Both the position numbers and the translations under genes were made by a program. 64,000 nucleotides of DNA. Origin: Cellulophaga baltica (GTDB lineage Bacteria; Bacteroidota; Bacteroidia; Flavobacteriales; Flavobacteriaceae). This document shows, piece after piece, positions 1 through 9,229 of the stretch (positions are counted from its first letter, which is position 1; every line of letters begins with the position of its first letter). Under the pieces are notes generated by a model. That model was not told the origin of the DNA and ran no database searches. It saw nothing but the letters and a program-made list of their open reading frames with translations. The stretch spans positions 186,001 to 250,000 of the forward strand of contig NZ_JAHKQN010000015.1 in NCBI RefSeq assembly GCF_018861125.1. Reading direction: 5' to 3'.

Positions 1-2165
1 AGGCTTCTTATGATGGAAGAAAAAAAGAACCTGTAAATCTTCCTGTAAAATTTCCATTATTACTCGCTCAAGGTGCAGAAGGTATTGCTGTTGGTTTGTC
101 AACGAAAGTTTTACCTCATAATTTTATTGAACTTATTGATGCTTCTATCAAACATTTGAAGGGGCAAAAATTCACCATATATCCAGATTTTCCAACTTCA
201 GGAATTATCGACGTTAGTAATTATAATGACGGTTTAAGAGGTGGTAAAATTCGTGTTCGGGCAAAAATATCTCAATTAGATAAGAATATACTGGTTATTA
301 GTGAAATACCTTACTCTACTAATACTTCTAGTTTAATAGATTCTATATTAAAAGCAAACGAAAAAGGTAAAATTAGAGTTCGTAAAATTGAAGATAATAC
401 TGCTGCAGATGTTGAAATTTTGGTGCATTTGCCATCTGGTTTGTCGCCAGATAAGACTATTGATGCTTTATATGCATTTACGGCTTGTGAAACTTCAATT
501 TCGCCATTAGGTTGTATTATTGAAGACAATAAACCGTTGTTTATTGGTGTGACGGAAATGTTAAAACGTTCAACGGATTATACCGTTGAGTTGTTAACGG
601 CAGAATTACAGGTGCAACTTAGAGAGTTGGAAGAACAATGGCATTTTGCTTCATTGGAAAGAATATTTATTGAAAATCGTATTTATCGCGATATTGAAGA
701 AGAAGAGACCTGGGAAGGTGTAATTGCTGCGATTGATAAAGGTTTAAAACCTCACATTAAACATCTAAAACGTGCCGTTACCGAAGATGATATTGTTCGT
801 CTTACAGAAATTAGAATTAAACGTATTTCTAAATTTGATATTGATAAAGCACAACAGCTTATTGATAGTCTTGATGAAAGAATTGCACAGGTCAAGTATG
901 ATTTAGAGCATATTATTGATTTTGCTATTGATTATTTTAAAAATCTGAAATCTAAATACGGTACAGGTCGTGAGCGTAAATCTGAAATTAGAATTTTTGA
1001 TGATATTGAGGCAACAAAAGTGGTTATTCGTAACACGAAGCTTTATGTAAATAGAGAAGAGGGTTTTGTGGGTACATCATTAAAGCGTGATGAATATGTA
1101 ACAGATTGTTCTGATATTGATGATATTATAGTAATCACCAAGCAAGGTGAAATGATGATTACTAAGGTGGATTCTAAAACTTTTATTGGTAAAAACATCC
1201 TCCATGTTGCTGTTTTTAAGAAGAAAGACAAGCGGACCATCTATAACATGATATATAAAGATGGTAAAGGTGGGCCGAGTTATATAAAAAGATTTAATGT
1301 GACAGCGGTGACTAGAGATAAAATATATGATTTAACAAATGGAGCAAATAATTCGGATGTTTTATATTTTTCTGCAAATCCAAATGGTGAAGCTGAAATA
1401 GTCACTGTGCTTCTTCGACAAGCAGGTAGCATAAAAAAATTGAAATGGGATATAGATTTCGCGAATATTCTTATTAAAGGACGATCTTCAAAAGGTAATT
1501 TGGTTACAAAATATCCAGTTAAACGTATTGAACTTAAAGAAAAAGGAGTTTCCACATTAAAACCTCGTAAAATTTGGTTCGATGATGTTGTTCGTAGATT
1601 AAATGTTGATGGTAGAGGTGAGTTGCTTGGTGAGTTTAAGGGTGAAGATCTTTTGCTAGTGGTTACTCAAAAAGGATATGTGAAAACATTTTCACCAGAG
1701 CTTTCTGCGCATTTTGATCAAGATATGATTGTTTTAGAAAAATGGAATCCTAAAAAGCCAATTTCAGCAATCTATTACGATGGGGAAAAAGAGAAATATT
1801 ACATTAAAAGATTCTTGATTGAGAATGAAAATCGAGAAGATTTGTTTATTTCTGAACATCCAAAAACAGTTTTAGAATTAGTTTCTACAGATTGGAGGCC
1901 TGTTGTTGAGCTTGAATTTGTGAAACCTAGAGGTAAGGATGTGAAGCCTAATCAAGAAGTTGATATTGAGGATTTTATATCGGTTAAAGGAATTAAAGCT
2001 TTAGGTAATCAGCTTACATCTGACAAGGTAAAAAACATTAATAACCTTGAGTCTTTAGAGTATATTGATCCTGATGAGGAAATTAAGGATGATTCTGAAG
2101 AAGCAAAAAAAGAAGAAAGTAAACAAGAAGGTGATGAAGATGGTTCTCAAGCATCCTTATTTTAG
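1..2165 (+). CDS. parC: DNA topoisomerase IV subunit A, 5' end missing
   Basis: ParC is the DNA-breaking subunit of topoisomerase IV, which decatenates daughter chromosomes. The reading frame is already open at base 3 and runs into the window from upstream, so the TTG at 96 is not the real start. The visible part begins with the conserved stretch around PVKFPLLLAQGAEGIAVGLS, downstream of the catalytic tyrosine, which is therefore outside the window. The coiled-coil gate domain and a C-terminal region follow, ending in an acidic Glu/Lys/Asp-rich tail of about 40 residues and finishing SQASLF. The C-terminal part shows no obvious GyrA-box repeats, which favours ParC over GyrA. No terminator is seen before the next gene, 29 bases on. 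Confidence 0.93.
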   Translation, partial: ASYDGRKKEPVNLPVKFPLLLAQGAEGIAVGLSTKVLPHNFIELIDASIKHLKGQKFTIYPDFPTSGIIDVSNYNDGLRGGKIRVRAKISQLDKNILVISEIPYSTNTSSLIDSILKANEKGKIRVRKIEDNTAADVEILVHLPSGLSPDKTIDALYAFTACETSISPLGCIIEDNKPLFIGVTEMLKRSTDYTVELLTAELQVQLRELEEQWHFASLERIFIENRIYRDIEEEETWEGVIAAIDKGLKPHIKHLKRAVTEDDIVRLTEIRIKRISKFDIDKAQQLIDSLDERIAQVKYDLEHIIDFAIDYFKNLKSKYGTGRERKSEIRIFDDIEATKVVIRNTKLYVNREEGFVGTSLKRDEYVTDCSDIDDIIVITKQGEMMITKVDSKTFIGKNILHVAVFKKKDKRTIYNMIYKDGKGGPSYIKRFNVTAVTRDKIYDLTNGANNSDVLYFSANPNGEAEIVTVLLRQAGSIKKLKWDIDFANILIKGRSSKGNLVTKYPVKRIELKEKGVSTLKPRKIWFDDVVRRLNVDGRGELLGEFKGEDLLLVVTQKGYVKTFSPELSAHFDQDMIVLEKWNPKKPISAIYYDGEKEKYYIKRFLIENENREDLFISEHPKTVLELVSTDWRPVVELEFVKPRGKDVKPNQEVDIEDFISVKGIKALGNQLTSDKVKNINNLESLEYIDPDEEIKDDSEEAKKEESKQEGDEDGSQASLF

Positions 2166-2194
2166 TCTTTGCTATTAGGTTTGATTGCTAATTT

Positions 2195-3013
2195 ATGGTT
2201 TTAAATAAAAAATTTCCATATAACCCCAATTACAGACTTCATATACTAATTGGGGTAATTTTGGGCGCTTTGTTGAGTTTTATTTTGATAAGTTTAAAGC
2301 CTTTCAATCTTAATAATTTTAATAATCCATATAGCGGAATACTATTAATAGGATTTGGTTTTTCGGAATGCATAAATTACATTTTAGCATATTTAATTTC
2401 AAATTATTTCTTCTTAAAAAGAAGAAGTTGGTTGGTGTGGGATGAAATAATTTTCATTTGTATATCGTCTATTTCTGGGGCTATTATAGGTTATATATAT
2501 TTAGATATAGTATTTGAGGAGCAACCTATTTCAATTAGTAGATTTTTACTTTTTGTATATCACCTATTCTTGCCAGTTTTACCTCTTATTGTTTTTACTA
2601 AAACGGTAGTTAGATATTTATTTTCTGCAAAATCTAATATCGGTAAGGAGCATAGTGTTGGTGATAAAACAAAAAACAGTTCAAATACACTGCTTATAAA
2701 GGGTGATTATCTTAAAGATGAATTGGTTATCTTGGAGGATCAGTTATTGTATGTTAAATCTGAAGATAATTATGTTATTGTTTATTACAAAGATGAAATT
2801 TTAAGTCAAAAAATGTTACGTTCAAAATTATCTAATATATTAAATCAAGCCCCTTTCTTGGTTCAAACACACCGATCTTATTTAGTAAATTCAAATCTCT
2901 CCTTTAAAATAAAGGGTAATTCTCAGAAGGCTGTTCTTATTTCAAAATTTTTTAAAGAGGAAATTCCTGTGTCAAGGGCTTCGTATAAAACAATGAAAGT
3001 GTTATTCGGTTAA
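2195..3013 (+). CDS. Membrane-anchored LytTR-type DNA-binding regulator
   Basis: This 272-residue protein has four predicted membrane helices (about residues 15-34, 46-70, 82-106 and 115-140), then a linker and a C-terminal LytTR DNA-binding domain (about 168-271). The domain shows the typical YVKSEDNYVIVYY strand, the LRSKLSNIL helix and the HRSYLVN motif. LytTR domains bind DNA through beta strands and usually sit behind a receiver. Here the receiver is replaced by a membrane domain, an arrangement common in Bacteroidota whose signal is unknown. It follows parC by 29 bases and may be co-transcribed. The target genes cannot be told from sequence. Confidence 0.8.
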   Translation: MVLNKKFPYNPNYRLHILIGVILGALLSFILISLKPFNLNNFNNPYSGILLIGFGFSECINYILAYLISNYFFLKRRSWLVWDEIIFICISSISGAIIGYIYLDIVFEEQPISISRFLLFVYHLFLPVLPLIVFTKTVVRYLFSAKSNIGKEHSVGDKTKNSSNTLLIKGDYLKDELVILEDQLLYVKSEDNYVIVYYKDEILSQKMLRSKLSNILNQAPFLVQTHRSYLVNSNLSFKIKGNSQKAVLISKFFKEEIPVSRASYKTMKVLFG

Positions 3014-3136
3014 TACCTATAGGTTAATCAATTCATACCTAAGTCCGGTGTTTTATCACTATTAAACGCATTAAATACCTTTTATTTCAGCTACATCTTA
3101 TTTTGTTTTTAGTTTGCTTCAACTAAAAAAAATAAA

Positions 3137-4009
3137 ATGAAAAGAATATTAAAAATCACAGGTTTTGCCATCTTAATGGTAGTGTTCGTAATAATCGGGT
3201 TTGCTATTTATAAATATCAAACTGATGAAGTTTTAAAAGCAATGATTAATCATGATGAATCTAAACTTGCATATAGTCCTTCGAAAGATACTATTGGGGC
3301 AGATGGGTATGATTATAAGGAGTATCAATTGCAGGTTAATGATTCAATAACAACTTATAATTATTTCTTCAAAACTAAAAAAAAATGTAAGGGTTATGTT
3401 TTTTTTATCCATGGTTCTGGAGGTAATGCAATATATCTTTCTAATTTATATAAAACACTTATTGATGCTGGTTTTTCAGTCTATGCTGCTGATTGGCGAG
3501 GTTACGGTAAGGCTGATGGCTCTCCAAATTACAGAGGGGTTTTGCGAGATACTGAAGTTGCTTTTGATGATTTTTTGACTAGAATTAAAAGTGATAGTTT
3601 AAAAACTATTGTTTATGGAGTTTCTTTAGGAGGGCAACTTGCCATCAAAATAACTAAAGATAATCTTAATGATGTAGATGCACTAGTATTAGATGGTGCA
3701 TTTGAATCAGCACAACAAATAGCTATTGATTATGCTCCATTTGATTTTTTAAAAAATAGAGCAAAAAATCACCCCGAAGATTTTAATCAGATTTATATTG
3801 GGGTGAGAGATATTAAAGAGATTAGAAATACGCCAAAACTTATAATTCATAGTTTAAATGATTTAAATGTTTCAATAAACCATGGTAATAATTTGTTTAA
3901 TAATGCTTTAGAACCTAAAGAGTTTTGGAGGACAAATACTTCCCATATTATGACACTGCGAGACTTACCTGATGAGACAATTGAAAGGATAGAGAGGCTG
4001 ATTCAATAG
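3137..4009 (+). CDS. Membrane-anchored alpha/beta hydrolase
   Basis: A 290-residue serine hydrolase of the alpha/beta fold. One N-terminal membrane helix (about 7-26) probably anchors it to the inner membrane with the catalytic domain outside the cytoplasm. The oxyanion-hole motif HGSGG is at 92-96 and the nucleophile elbow GVSLGG at 161-166 (Ser163). Asp242 (HSLNDLN) and His270 (NTSHIM) fit the remaining triad positions. It resembles the BAAT/YfhR-like group of lipases and peptidases. The substrate is unknown. It is a single gene with 123 bases of non-coding sequence upstream. Confidence 0.8.
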   Translation: MKRILKITGFAILMVVFVIIGFAIYKYQTDEVLKAMINHDESKLAYSPSKDTIGADGYDYKEYQLQVNDSITTYNYFFKTKKKCKGYVFFIHGSGGNAIYLSNLYKTLIDAGFSVYAADWRGYGKADGSPNYRGVLRDTEVAFDDFLTRIKSDSLKTIVYGVSLGGQLAIKITKDNLNDVDALVLDGAFESAQQIAIDYAPFDFLKNRAKNHPEDFNQIYIGVRDIKEIRNTPKLIIHSLNDLNVSINHGNNLFNNALEPKEFWRTNTSHIMTLRDLPDETIERIERLIQ

Positions 4010-4110
4010 ATTTAACTTTATTTTCATAAAATCTGAATCTTAATTATTAATTTTGACTATAAACCGATTAATAAAAGTAATATAATAGTACTAGTTTATA
4101 AGTTAAACCG

Positions 4111-4143
4111 TTTGTTATTTATAGGTGAATAGTGGTACATTTG
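4111..4143 (+). promoter_or_regulatory. Flavobacterial promoter upstream of the desaturase gene
   Basis: A TTTG at 4111-4114 and a perfect TAnnTTTG box (TACATTTG, 4136-4143) are separated by 21 bases, matching the known Bacteroidota sigma-A consensus. The ATG follows 16 bases later, so the leader would be short. This is a sequence match only. Confidence 0.7.
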
Positions 4144-4159
4144 AAAAAAAAATAAAAAT

Positions 4160-5119
4160 ATGGATTTAACAAACCCTCTTGTTTACGGTGCACCGTGTTT
4201 TATTATATTTATTTTATTAGAACTTACTTATAGTAAAAATCACGATGAGCATCATGATTTATACGATTGGAAAGATCTTTTTGCAAGCGGATTTATGGGT
4301 GTTGGTTCTGCAATTCTGGCAGCTTTACTTAAAGTGGTTTCAGCAATTGTTATTTTTACCTATGTATATGAAGTATGTAATCCTTTAGTTGATGGTGTAC
4401 ATACGAACATATTAGGATATACTGCTTTTGGTTATGCATGGTATGTTTGGCTTTTATGTCAATTAGCGGATGATTTTACGTATTACTGGTTTCACAGAGC
4501 GAATCATGAAATTCGTATTTTATGGGCGGCGCATATTGTCCACCATTCTTCAGATAATTTTAACTTAGGTACTGCGGTTCGTAATGGATGGTTTACATTA
4601 TTGTATAAACCTTTATTTTACATGTGGATGCCTGCTATTGGTTTTTCACCTGAAATGGTAGTTTTTTGTTTAGGAATAGAAGCCTTATGGCAATTTCAAC
4701 TGCATACAGTACTATTGCCTAAATTGGGAATTTTTGAAAAATTCATGAATACGCATACAATGCACCAAGTTCATCATGCTCAAAATGTAGAGTACTTAGA
4801 TAAAAACCATGGTGGATTCTTAAACATTTTTGATAGAATGTTTGGTACGTGGTTAGAGTTAGATGATAAAATAGAGGTTAAATTTGGAGTAACACATGCT
4901 CCAAATTCAAATAATCCAATTGTTATTTTAACGCATGAGTTTAAAGATATTTGGATAGATATGAAAAAGTCTAAAAAGCTTTCGCATAAGCTAATGTATA
5001 TATTTGGACCTCCTGGTTGGAGTCATGATGGGAGTACATTGACTGTAAAACAACAGCAACGACTTTTTGAGAAACATGTAAAAGAAAGTCCTGGCACTGT
5101 GTTTCACAGGCCTAATTAA
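4160..5119 (+). CDS. Sterol desaturase / fatty acid hydroxylase family protein
   Basis: A 319-residue integral membrane non-haem di-iron oxygenase. The histidine clusters of the family are all present: HRANH (112-116), HIVHH (125-129), His182 and HQVHH (202-206), with further His199 and His217. Several hydrophobic segments surround them. Members hydroxylate or desaturate lipids. Bacterial homologues include carotenoid and alkylglycerol-modifying enzymes, so the substrate here is not assignable. It is monocistronic, with a strong promoter match just upstream and a terminator just downstream. Confidence 0.85.
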   Translation: MDLTNPLVYGAPCFIIFILLELTYSKNHDEHHDLYDWKDLFASGFMGVGSAILAALLKVVSAIVIFTYVYEVCNPLVDGVHTNILGYTAFGYAWYVWLLCQLADDFTYYWFHRANHEIRILWAAHIVHHSSDNFNLGTAVRNGWFTLLYKPLFYMWMPAIGFSPEMVVFCLGIEALWQFQLHTVLLPKLGIFEKFMNTHTMHQVHHAQNVEYLDKNHGGFLNIFDRMFGTWLELDDKIEVKFGVTHAPNSNNPIVILTHEFKDIWIDMKKSKKLSHKLMYIFGPPGWSHDGSTLTVKQQQRLFEKHVKESPGTVFHRPN

Positions 5120-5127
5120 ATAATATT

Positions 5128-5162
5128 AAAAAAGAGCAACTAGTTTAGTTGCTCTTTTTTTT
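5128..5162 (+). terminator. Rho-independent terminator
   Basis: A perfect stem AAAGAGCAACTA / TAGTTGCTCTTT closes on a very short loop and is followed by a run of T. It lies 9 bases after the desaturase stop codon. From there to 5358 I see only AT-rich non-coding sequence. Confidence 0.9.
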
Positions 5163-5358
5163 ATGGTATGCCCTTTTGGTTGGATTGTAAAAGTTATTAG
5201 CCTTTTATAAGCTTAGCTTTTATAATAATTATTCTTTTAAATAAGCTCATTATATATATGAGAACTTGTTAAATAAGGGGCTCTAAGCGCTTTTATTTGT
5301 GTAAAGTTATCTTTTAGTAAAATATGTATTGCAATTAAAACTGAACGTTAATAGATAT

Positions 5359-5721
5359 CTAATTGGTTTTAGTAGCTGTTCCTTTTGATTTTTGAGCTTT
5401 ACCAACAACACCATACTCAAAAGTGTAAGTGTCTGTAGTTGTTGAAAGTATTTTATAGTGGATAGGGGTTTGTTTGTCGTTTGGTGTTAAAATAAACTCA
5501 CAATCGTTAATCCATCGAACTTTAGCAGTATCAATCTTCGTTTCGTATTTTTCAATGCTATACTCTTTGGTACGCACGAATGTGCTAGTTTTTGTTTCGC
5601 CATTTAACTCATATTCAAATGAAAACGAACCGGTTTTAAAATCTTGACAATTTCTTTCAGGTTGGTAGCATGACGCTAAACCTAATAAAAAAATAAGGTA
5701 TAAACTAACGTGATTTCTCAT
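5359..5721 (-). CDS. Small conserved lipoprotein
   Basis: A 120-residue protein with a short signal peptide and a lipobox ending at Cys18 (LASC), followed by YQPERNCQDFKTG. It is predicted to be lipid-anchored on the periplasmic side of a membrane. The body is rich in beta strands and threonine, with a second cysteine in ERNC. Small lipoproteins of this kind are frequent near parC in Flavobacteriaceae, and I recall that some database entries name them after the neighbouring topoisomerase, which the sequence does not support. The function is unknown. Confidence 0.75.
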   Translation of the reverse strand: MRNHVSLYLIFLLGLASCYQPERNCQDFKTGSFSFEYELNGETKTSTFVRTKEYSIEKYETKIDTAKVRWINDCEFILTPNDKQTPIHYKILSTTTDTYTFEYGVVGKAQKSKGTATKTN

Positions 5722-5788
5722 GATAACAAAAGTAAATAAAAATTGCTGCGTGATGGTTTATTTGAAAGTGAAGAAATATAAATTTTAG

Positions 5789-6199
5789 TTAATTATCATA
5801 TGCTTCAAAACTGCCATCAGTATAAAATAAGATGACTTTTTTTATATCTTTAGTAATACTGTGATTTTCAGCAATTTTCTTTTCAATGACTTGGGGAGTT
5901 TTAGTGGCTTCAGTTTGTTTAACAGGTGTAGTGAAAGTTACATTTTTTTCTTGTTTTACTTTTTTTTCTTTTGAAGCAGGAAAACTTCCTTTGCCATGAA
6001 GTAGCCAATTAAGTTGAATTTCAGGAAAGGCATCTTCAACTTTTAAGACAAACTCTAAGCTCGGTTTATTTCTTCCAGAGAGTAGGTGTGATATACTAGA
6101 ACGTTGTACTGATATTTTATCGGCAAAGCTAGTAGCGGTTAAACTATAAAAATCTAAGATTTTTTCAATTCTATTTATAAATTCTTCTGGATTAATCAT
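5789..6199 (-). CDS. XRE-family helix-turn-helix regulator
   Basis: A soluble DNA-binding protein of 136 residues from the ATG at 6199. A second ATG at 6208 gives a three-residue extension; I prefer the inner start because MINPEEFINRI begins the fold directly. Residues about 3-65 form the lambda-repressor-like HTH (LTATSFADKISVQRSSISHLLSGRNKPS). It is followed by WLLHGKGSFP, a signature common in Bacteroidota XRE proteins. The rest is a Lys/Glu/Thr-rich low-complexity tail ending in a short conserved strand (VILFYTDGSFEAYDN). It is divergent from the M14 peptidase gene, and the intergenic region holds inverted repeats that are candidate operators. Confidence 0.82.
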   Translation of the reverse strand: MINPEEFINRIEKILDFYSLTATSFADKISVQRSSISHLLSGRNKPSLEFVLKVEDAFPEIQLNWLLHGKGSFPASKEKKVKQEKNVTFTTPVKQTEATKTPQVIEKKIAENHSITKDIKKVILFYTDGSFEAYDN

Positions 6200-6228
6200 A
6201 AACAACATCTTTACTTTTGTAACTATTA

Positions 6229-6248
6229 ATGTTTATAAATGTAAACAT
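6229..6248. promoter_or_regulatory. Inverted repeat upstream of the XRE gene
   Basis: A perfect inverted repeat, ATGTTTA and TAAACAT separated by six bases, lies 30 bases ahead of the XRE start. Its position suits autoregulation by the XRE protein. This is inferred from symmetry and location only. Confidence 0.4.
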
Positions 6249-6428
6249 TGTAAAAACAGCTAATTTAAACTTCAATTTTAAGGCTTTTAAATACTAAGGT
6301 GATATTTGACCATTAATTTGTATGAAATAATTAAAAATTTGTCTTTTAAATGACCTTAATTAAAGTTTAACTTTAATTAATAAAACTTCATATTTATGTA
6401 AATTTACTAAAAATACATAAAATAACAC

Positions 6429-6488
6429 AATTGTAACATTTGTAAATTACAATTGTTACAATTGTAATTGCATTTGAATGTACATTTG
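6429..6488 (+). promoter_or_regulatory. Inverted-repeat array and promoter upstream of the M14 peptidase gene
   Basis: Three related half-sites occur in a row: AATTGTAA (6429-6436), TTACAATTG (6447-6455) and CAATTGTAA (6459-6467). The last two form a perfect 9+9 inverted repeat with a three-base centre. A perfect TAnnTTTG box, TACATTTG, follows at 6481-6488, 27 bases before the ATG at 6516. An operator overlapping the -33 region is a natural reading, with the divergent XRE protein as first candidate binder. The rest of the 6200-6515 gap is AT-rich and holds no gene that I can support. Confidence 0.5.
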
Positions 6489-6515
6489 CATTTTATTTTA
6501 TGAAAATATAGTCTT

Positions 6516-7625
6516 ATGATCCGTTTTTTAGATATTCAAAAAGATATTAAGGTTACAGAAGTTCAAGGAAGATATGTAACAAACGAACACGTGTTTCCTT
6601 TTCTTAATAGTTTAAATAACAAATTTAAAGTTGATGCCATAGGCGAATCTGTTTTAGGTAAAACTATAAAGTCTGTTACATTTGGTTCTGGTAAACACAA
6701 AATATTAATGTGGTCTCAAATGCACGGTAATGAATCTACTACGACAAAAGCTGTTTTAGATTTTATAAACTTTATTGATTCTGGGACTGATTTAGCAAAT
6801 TCAATTTCTACTAATTGTACTATAAAAATAATACCAATTTTAAATCCTGATGGAGCAGAAGCTTATACAAGAATAAATGCGAATGAGGTTGATTTAAATA
6901 GAGATGCTCAAAAAAGAACACAACCAGAAAGTAAAGTACTTAGAAGTGTTTATGAAGAGTTTGAGCCAGATTATTGCTTTAACTTACATGATCAACGTAC
7001 AATATTTAATGTTGGTGCAACGCCAAAACCCGCAACAGTATCATTTTTAGCTCCAGCTTATAATGAAGAACGTTCAATATCATCTACTAGAGGTCAGAGT
7101 ATGCAATTAATTGTAGCTATGAATAAAGAGTTGCAACAATATATACCTGGGCAAGTAGGGCGTTATGATGATGGTTTTAATGCAAATTGCGTTGGAGATA
7201 CATTTCAGATGTTAGATAAACCAACAATTTTGTTTGAATCTGGTCATTACCCCAGTGATTATGAAAGAGAAGAAACAAGAGCATTAATTTTTTGTGCAAT
7301 GTTAACAGGTGTAAAAGTAATTTCTAATCAAAATATTGCTGACTATACTCAAAAAGAATACTTTGAAATTCCTGAAAACGGAAAACTTTTTTATGATATC
7401 CTTATTGAAAATGCCCAAATTATTGATAAATCGTTACCAAAAGATTCAAAAATGGGAATTTTGTACAAAGAAAAGCTAATTATGGGTAAGTTAACATTTG
7501 ATCCAACGGTTGATATTTTAGAAAAAAACAATGGATTTTTTGGGCATTTGGTATATAACTGCTTAAATAATAGTGATTTAGATAAAATAAAATCAGACAA
7601 GAAACTTGTAGAGGCACTTCTCTAA
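6516..7625 (+). CDS. M14-family zinc carboxypeptidase
   Basis: A 369-residue metallopeptidase. The zinc-binding HxxE is at His70-Glu73 (MHGNES) and the third ligand is His158 (NLHDQR). NPDG (110-113) and DLNRD (126-130) mark the substrate-binding region, and Glu241 in FESGHYPSDYERE is the catalytic glutamate. There is no signal peptide, so it probably acts in the cytoplasm, for example on peptides or peptidoglycan fragments. Divergent from the XRE regulator. Confidence 0.85.
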   Translation: MIRFLDIQKDIKVTEVQGRYVTNEHVFPFLNSLNNKFKVDAIGESVLGKTIKSVTFGSGKHKILMWSQMHGNESTTTKAVLDFINFIDSGTDLANSISTNCTIKIIPILNPDGAEAYTRINANEVDLNRDAQKRTQPESKVLRSVYEEFEPDYCFNLHDQRTIFNVGATPKPATVSFLAPAYNEERSISSTRGQSMQLIVAMNKELQQYIPGQVGRYDDGFNANCVGDTFQMLDKPTILFESGHYPSDYEREETRALIFCAMLTGVKVISNQNIADYTQKEYFEIPENGKLFYDILIENAQIIDKSLPKDSKMGILYKEKLIMGKLTFDPTVDILEKNNGFFGHLVYNCLNNSDLDKIKSDKKLVEALL

Positions 7626-7689
7626 AAATGAATATTTTTTTTATTTTACGTTCAAAGATTACGTTTTTGTTAAAATTATACATCTTTTA

Positions 7690-7720
7690 TTGAATTTAAT
7701 TTCTTAATTAATTACTTTTG
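7690..7720 (+). promoter_or_regulatory. Promoter of the Lrp-type gene
   Basis: TTG at 7690-7692, a 20-base spacer and a perfect TAnnTTTG box (TACTTTTG, 7713-7720) match the flavobacterial consensus. The ATG is at 7739. Confidence 0.65.
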
Positions 7721-7738
7721 CGTAAATAATATTGTCAA

Positions 7739-8218
7739 ATGGGAAAAGTAAAATTAGACGAAATAGATCACCAAATTCTGGATATGTTAATTGATAACAC
7801 CAGAACACCTTTTACAGATATTGCAAAAAAACTTTTAATTTCAGCAGGTACGGTTCACGTTCGCGTTAAGAAAATGGAAGAAGCAGGTATTATTAAAGGT
7901 TCTTCTTTAACTTTAGATTATGTGAAATTAGGTTATGCATTTATAGCATATGTAGGTATATTTTTAGAGAAAACGCACCAAACTAAATTTGTTTTAGAGC
8001 GTTTAAATCAAATACCTAACGTAACTGTTGCGCATATTACAACAGGAAAATTTAATATTTTCTGTAAAATTAGAGCAAAAGATACAAACCATGCAAAAAA
8101 CATTATTTTTAAAATAGATGATATTGATGGTATTAGTAGAACAGAAACAATGATTTCTTTAGAGGAAAGCATAAATGATAAGAAACGTTTAATGCATACA
8201 ATCTTTAATGAGTTATAG
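7739..8218 (+). CDS. Lrp/AsnC-family transcriptional regulator
   Basis: A 159-residue protein with an N-terminal winged HTH (LDEIDHQILDMLIDNTRTPF, then the recognition helix AGTVHVRVKKMEEAGII) and a C-terminal RAM/AsnC ligand-binding domain (about 68-145). Family members form octamers that sense amino acids. The length and fold are normal. It is monocistronic, with a promoter match upstream and a terminator downstream. The ligand and regulon are unknown, although the window has amino-acid genes (proline and alanine dehydrogenases) a few kilobases away. Confidence 0.92.
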   Translation: MGKVKLDEIDHQILDMLIDNTRTPFTDIAKKLLISAGTVHVRVKKMEEAGIIKGSSLTLDYVKLGYAFIAYVGIFLEKTHQTKFVLERLNQIPNVTVAHITTGKFNIFCKIRAKDTNHAKNIIFKIDDIDGISRTETMISLEESINDKKRLMHTIFNEL

Positions 8219-8240
8219 TCATTAAGTTTTTTCAAAATTT

Positions 8241-8275
8241 AAAATCCTAAACAAAACTTGTTTAGGATTTTTTGT
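8241..8275 (+). terminator. Rho-independent terminator
   Basis: The stem AAATCCTAAACAA / TTGTTTAGGATTT with a three-base loop and a T tract follows the Lrp gene by 22 bases. Confidence 0.9.
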
Positions 8276-8297
8276 TTATCAACCAAAATTATAAGTT

Positions 8298-8813
8298 ATG
8301 AATTCAACAGAATTACAACCAGAAGATTACAATGCATATTATGAAACCTATATTTCTAAACTAAATAATGTTGAATTAGTTAGTTCATTACATGATGACT
8401 TAACTGTTTTTGTAGATTATGTAAAAAAAATACCAACAGATAAATGGGGTTATGCTTATGAAGTCAATAAATGGTCAGTAGCAGAGGTTTTGTTGCATAT
8501 TATTGATACCGAAAGGGTTTTTCAGTATAGAGCATTATGTTTTTCCAGGGGAGATAAATCTCATTTTCCTGGTTTTGATCAAGATGCGTATGTAATTGGT
8601 TCTAATGCAGAAAGTAGAAGCAAAGAGAGTATTTTAAATGAATTTATAGCAGTTAGAAATGCTACAATTACACTATTTAGTTCGTTTAGTGAACAAGATT
8701 TGATAAAAAAAGGTGTTGCAAGTAATTCACCTATGAGTGTTGCGGCCGCTGGTTTTGTAATATCAGGTCACTTAAAACATCATTTTAATATTTTAGAAGA
8801 ACGATATTTTTAA
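8298..8813 (+). CDS. DinB-family protein
   Basis: A 171-residue four-helix-bundle protein of the DinB/YfiT superfamily. The three metal-binding histidines fit HIIDTERVF near residue 67 and GHLKHHFNILEERY at the C terminus. Such proteins are putative metal-dependent enzymes, some of them thiol transferases such as bacillithiol S-transferases. The substrate is not known here. The stop codon overlaps the end of the convergent gene by four bases. Confidence 0.85.
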   Translation: MNSTELQPEDYNAYYETYISKLNNVELVSSLHDDLTVFVDYVKKIPTDKWGYAYEVNKWSVAEVLLHIIDTERVFQYRALCFSRGDKSHFPGFDQDAYVIGSNAESRSKESILNEFIAVRNATITLFSSFSEQDLIKKGVASNSPMSVAAAGFVISGHLKHHFNILEERYF

Positions 8814-9133
8814 TCTAATTCAGAGTTATAGGTGTTATTTGTTAATTCTAATTTGTTTGCATGTTTTAATTCCTTTGATTTTACATTTGGTTTAGCTTCA
8901 AGTTCTTTTTCTATAACATCATCAAAATTTGCAATAAAGTTTGAAAGGCTTTTGCTAATTTTTACTAAGTAAATTATTTCTTTTGTTTTTAGTTCAACAG
9001 CTTCAACAGTTTCGCCATGCATATTTTTAAATGAAATGATATCAGAATCGCCATAACCATGTGGGTATGTTTCAATTAATAATGCGGCTACTTCGTGACT
9101 TAACTTCTTGTAATTAACTAGTTTACGTAACAT
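8810..9133 (-). CDS. Conserved hypothetical flavobacterial protein
   Basis: A 107-residue soluble acidic protein beginning MLRKLVNYKKLSHEVAALL. It has a compact N-terminal part with a YPHGYGDSDIISFKNMHGE turn, a strand pair (VEAVELKTKEIIYLVKIS), then a helical and Lys/Glu-rich tail. I do not recognise a named domain and assign no function. Proteins with the same beginning are found across Flavobacteriaceae, in my recollection. It lies upstream of aroB on the same strand and may share its transcription direction only by chance. Confidence 0.7.
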   Translation of the reverse strand: MLRKLVNYKKLSHEVAALLIETYPHGYGDSDIISFKNMHGETVEAVELKTKEIIYLVKISKSLSNFIANFDDVIEKELEAKPNVKSKELKHANKLELTNNTYNSELD

Positions 9134-9229
9134 AATTCAGATGGTTTTTAAATTCATATCTAAACTATATCATTTTACAATAGAAAAATTTATAGAGTTG
9201 TGTAATTGAAATTTTTGTACGTGAAAACC

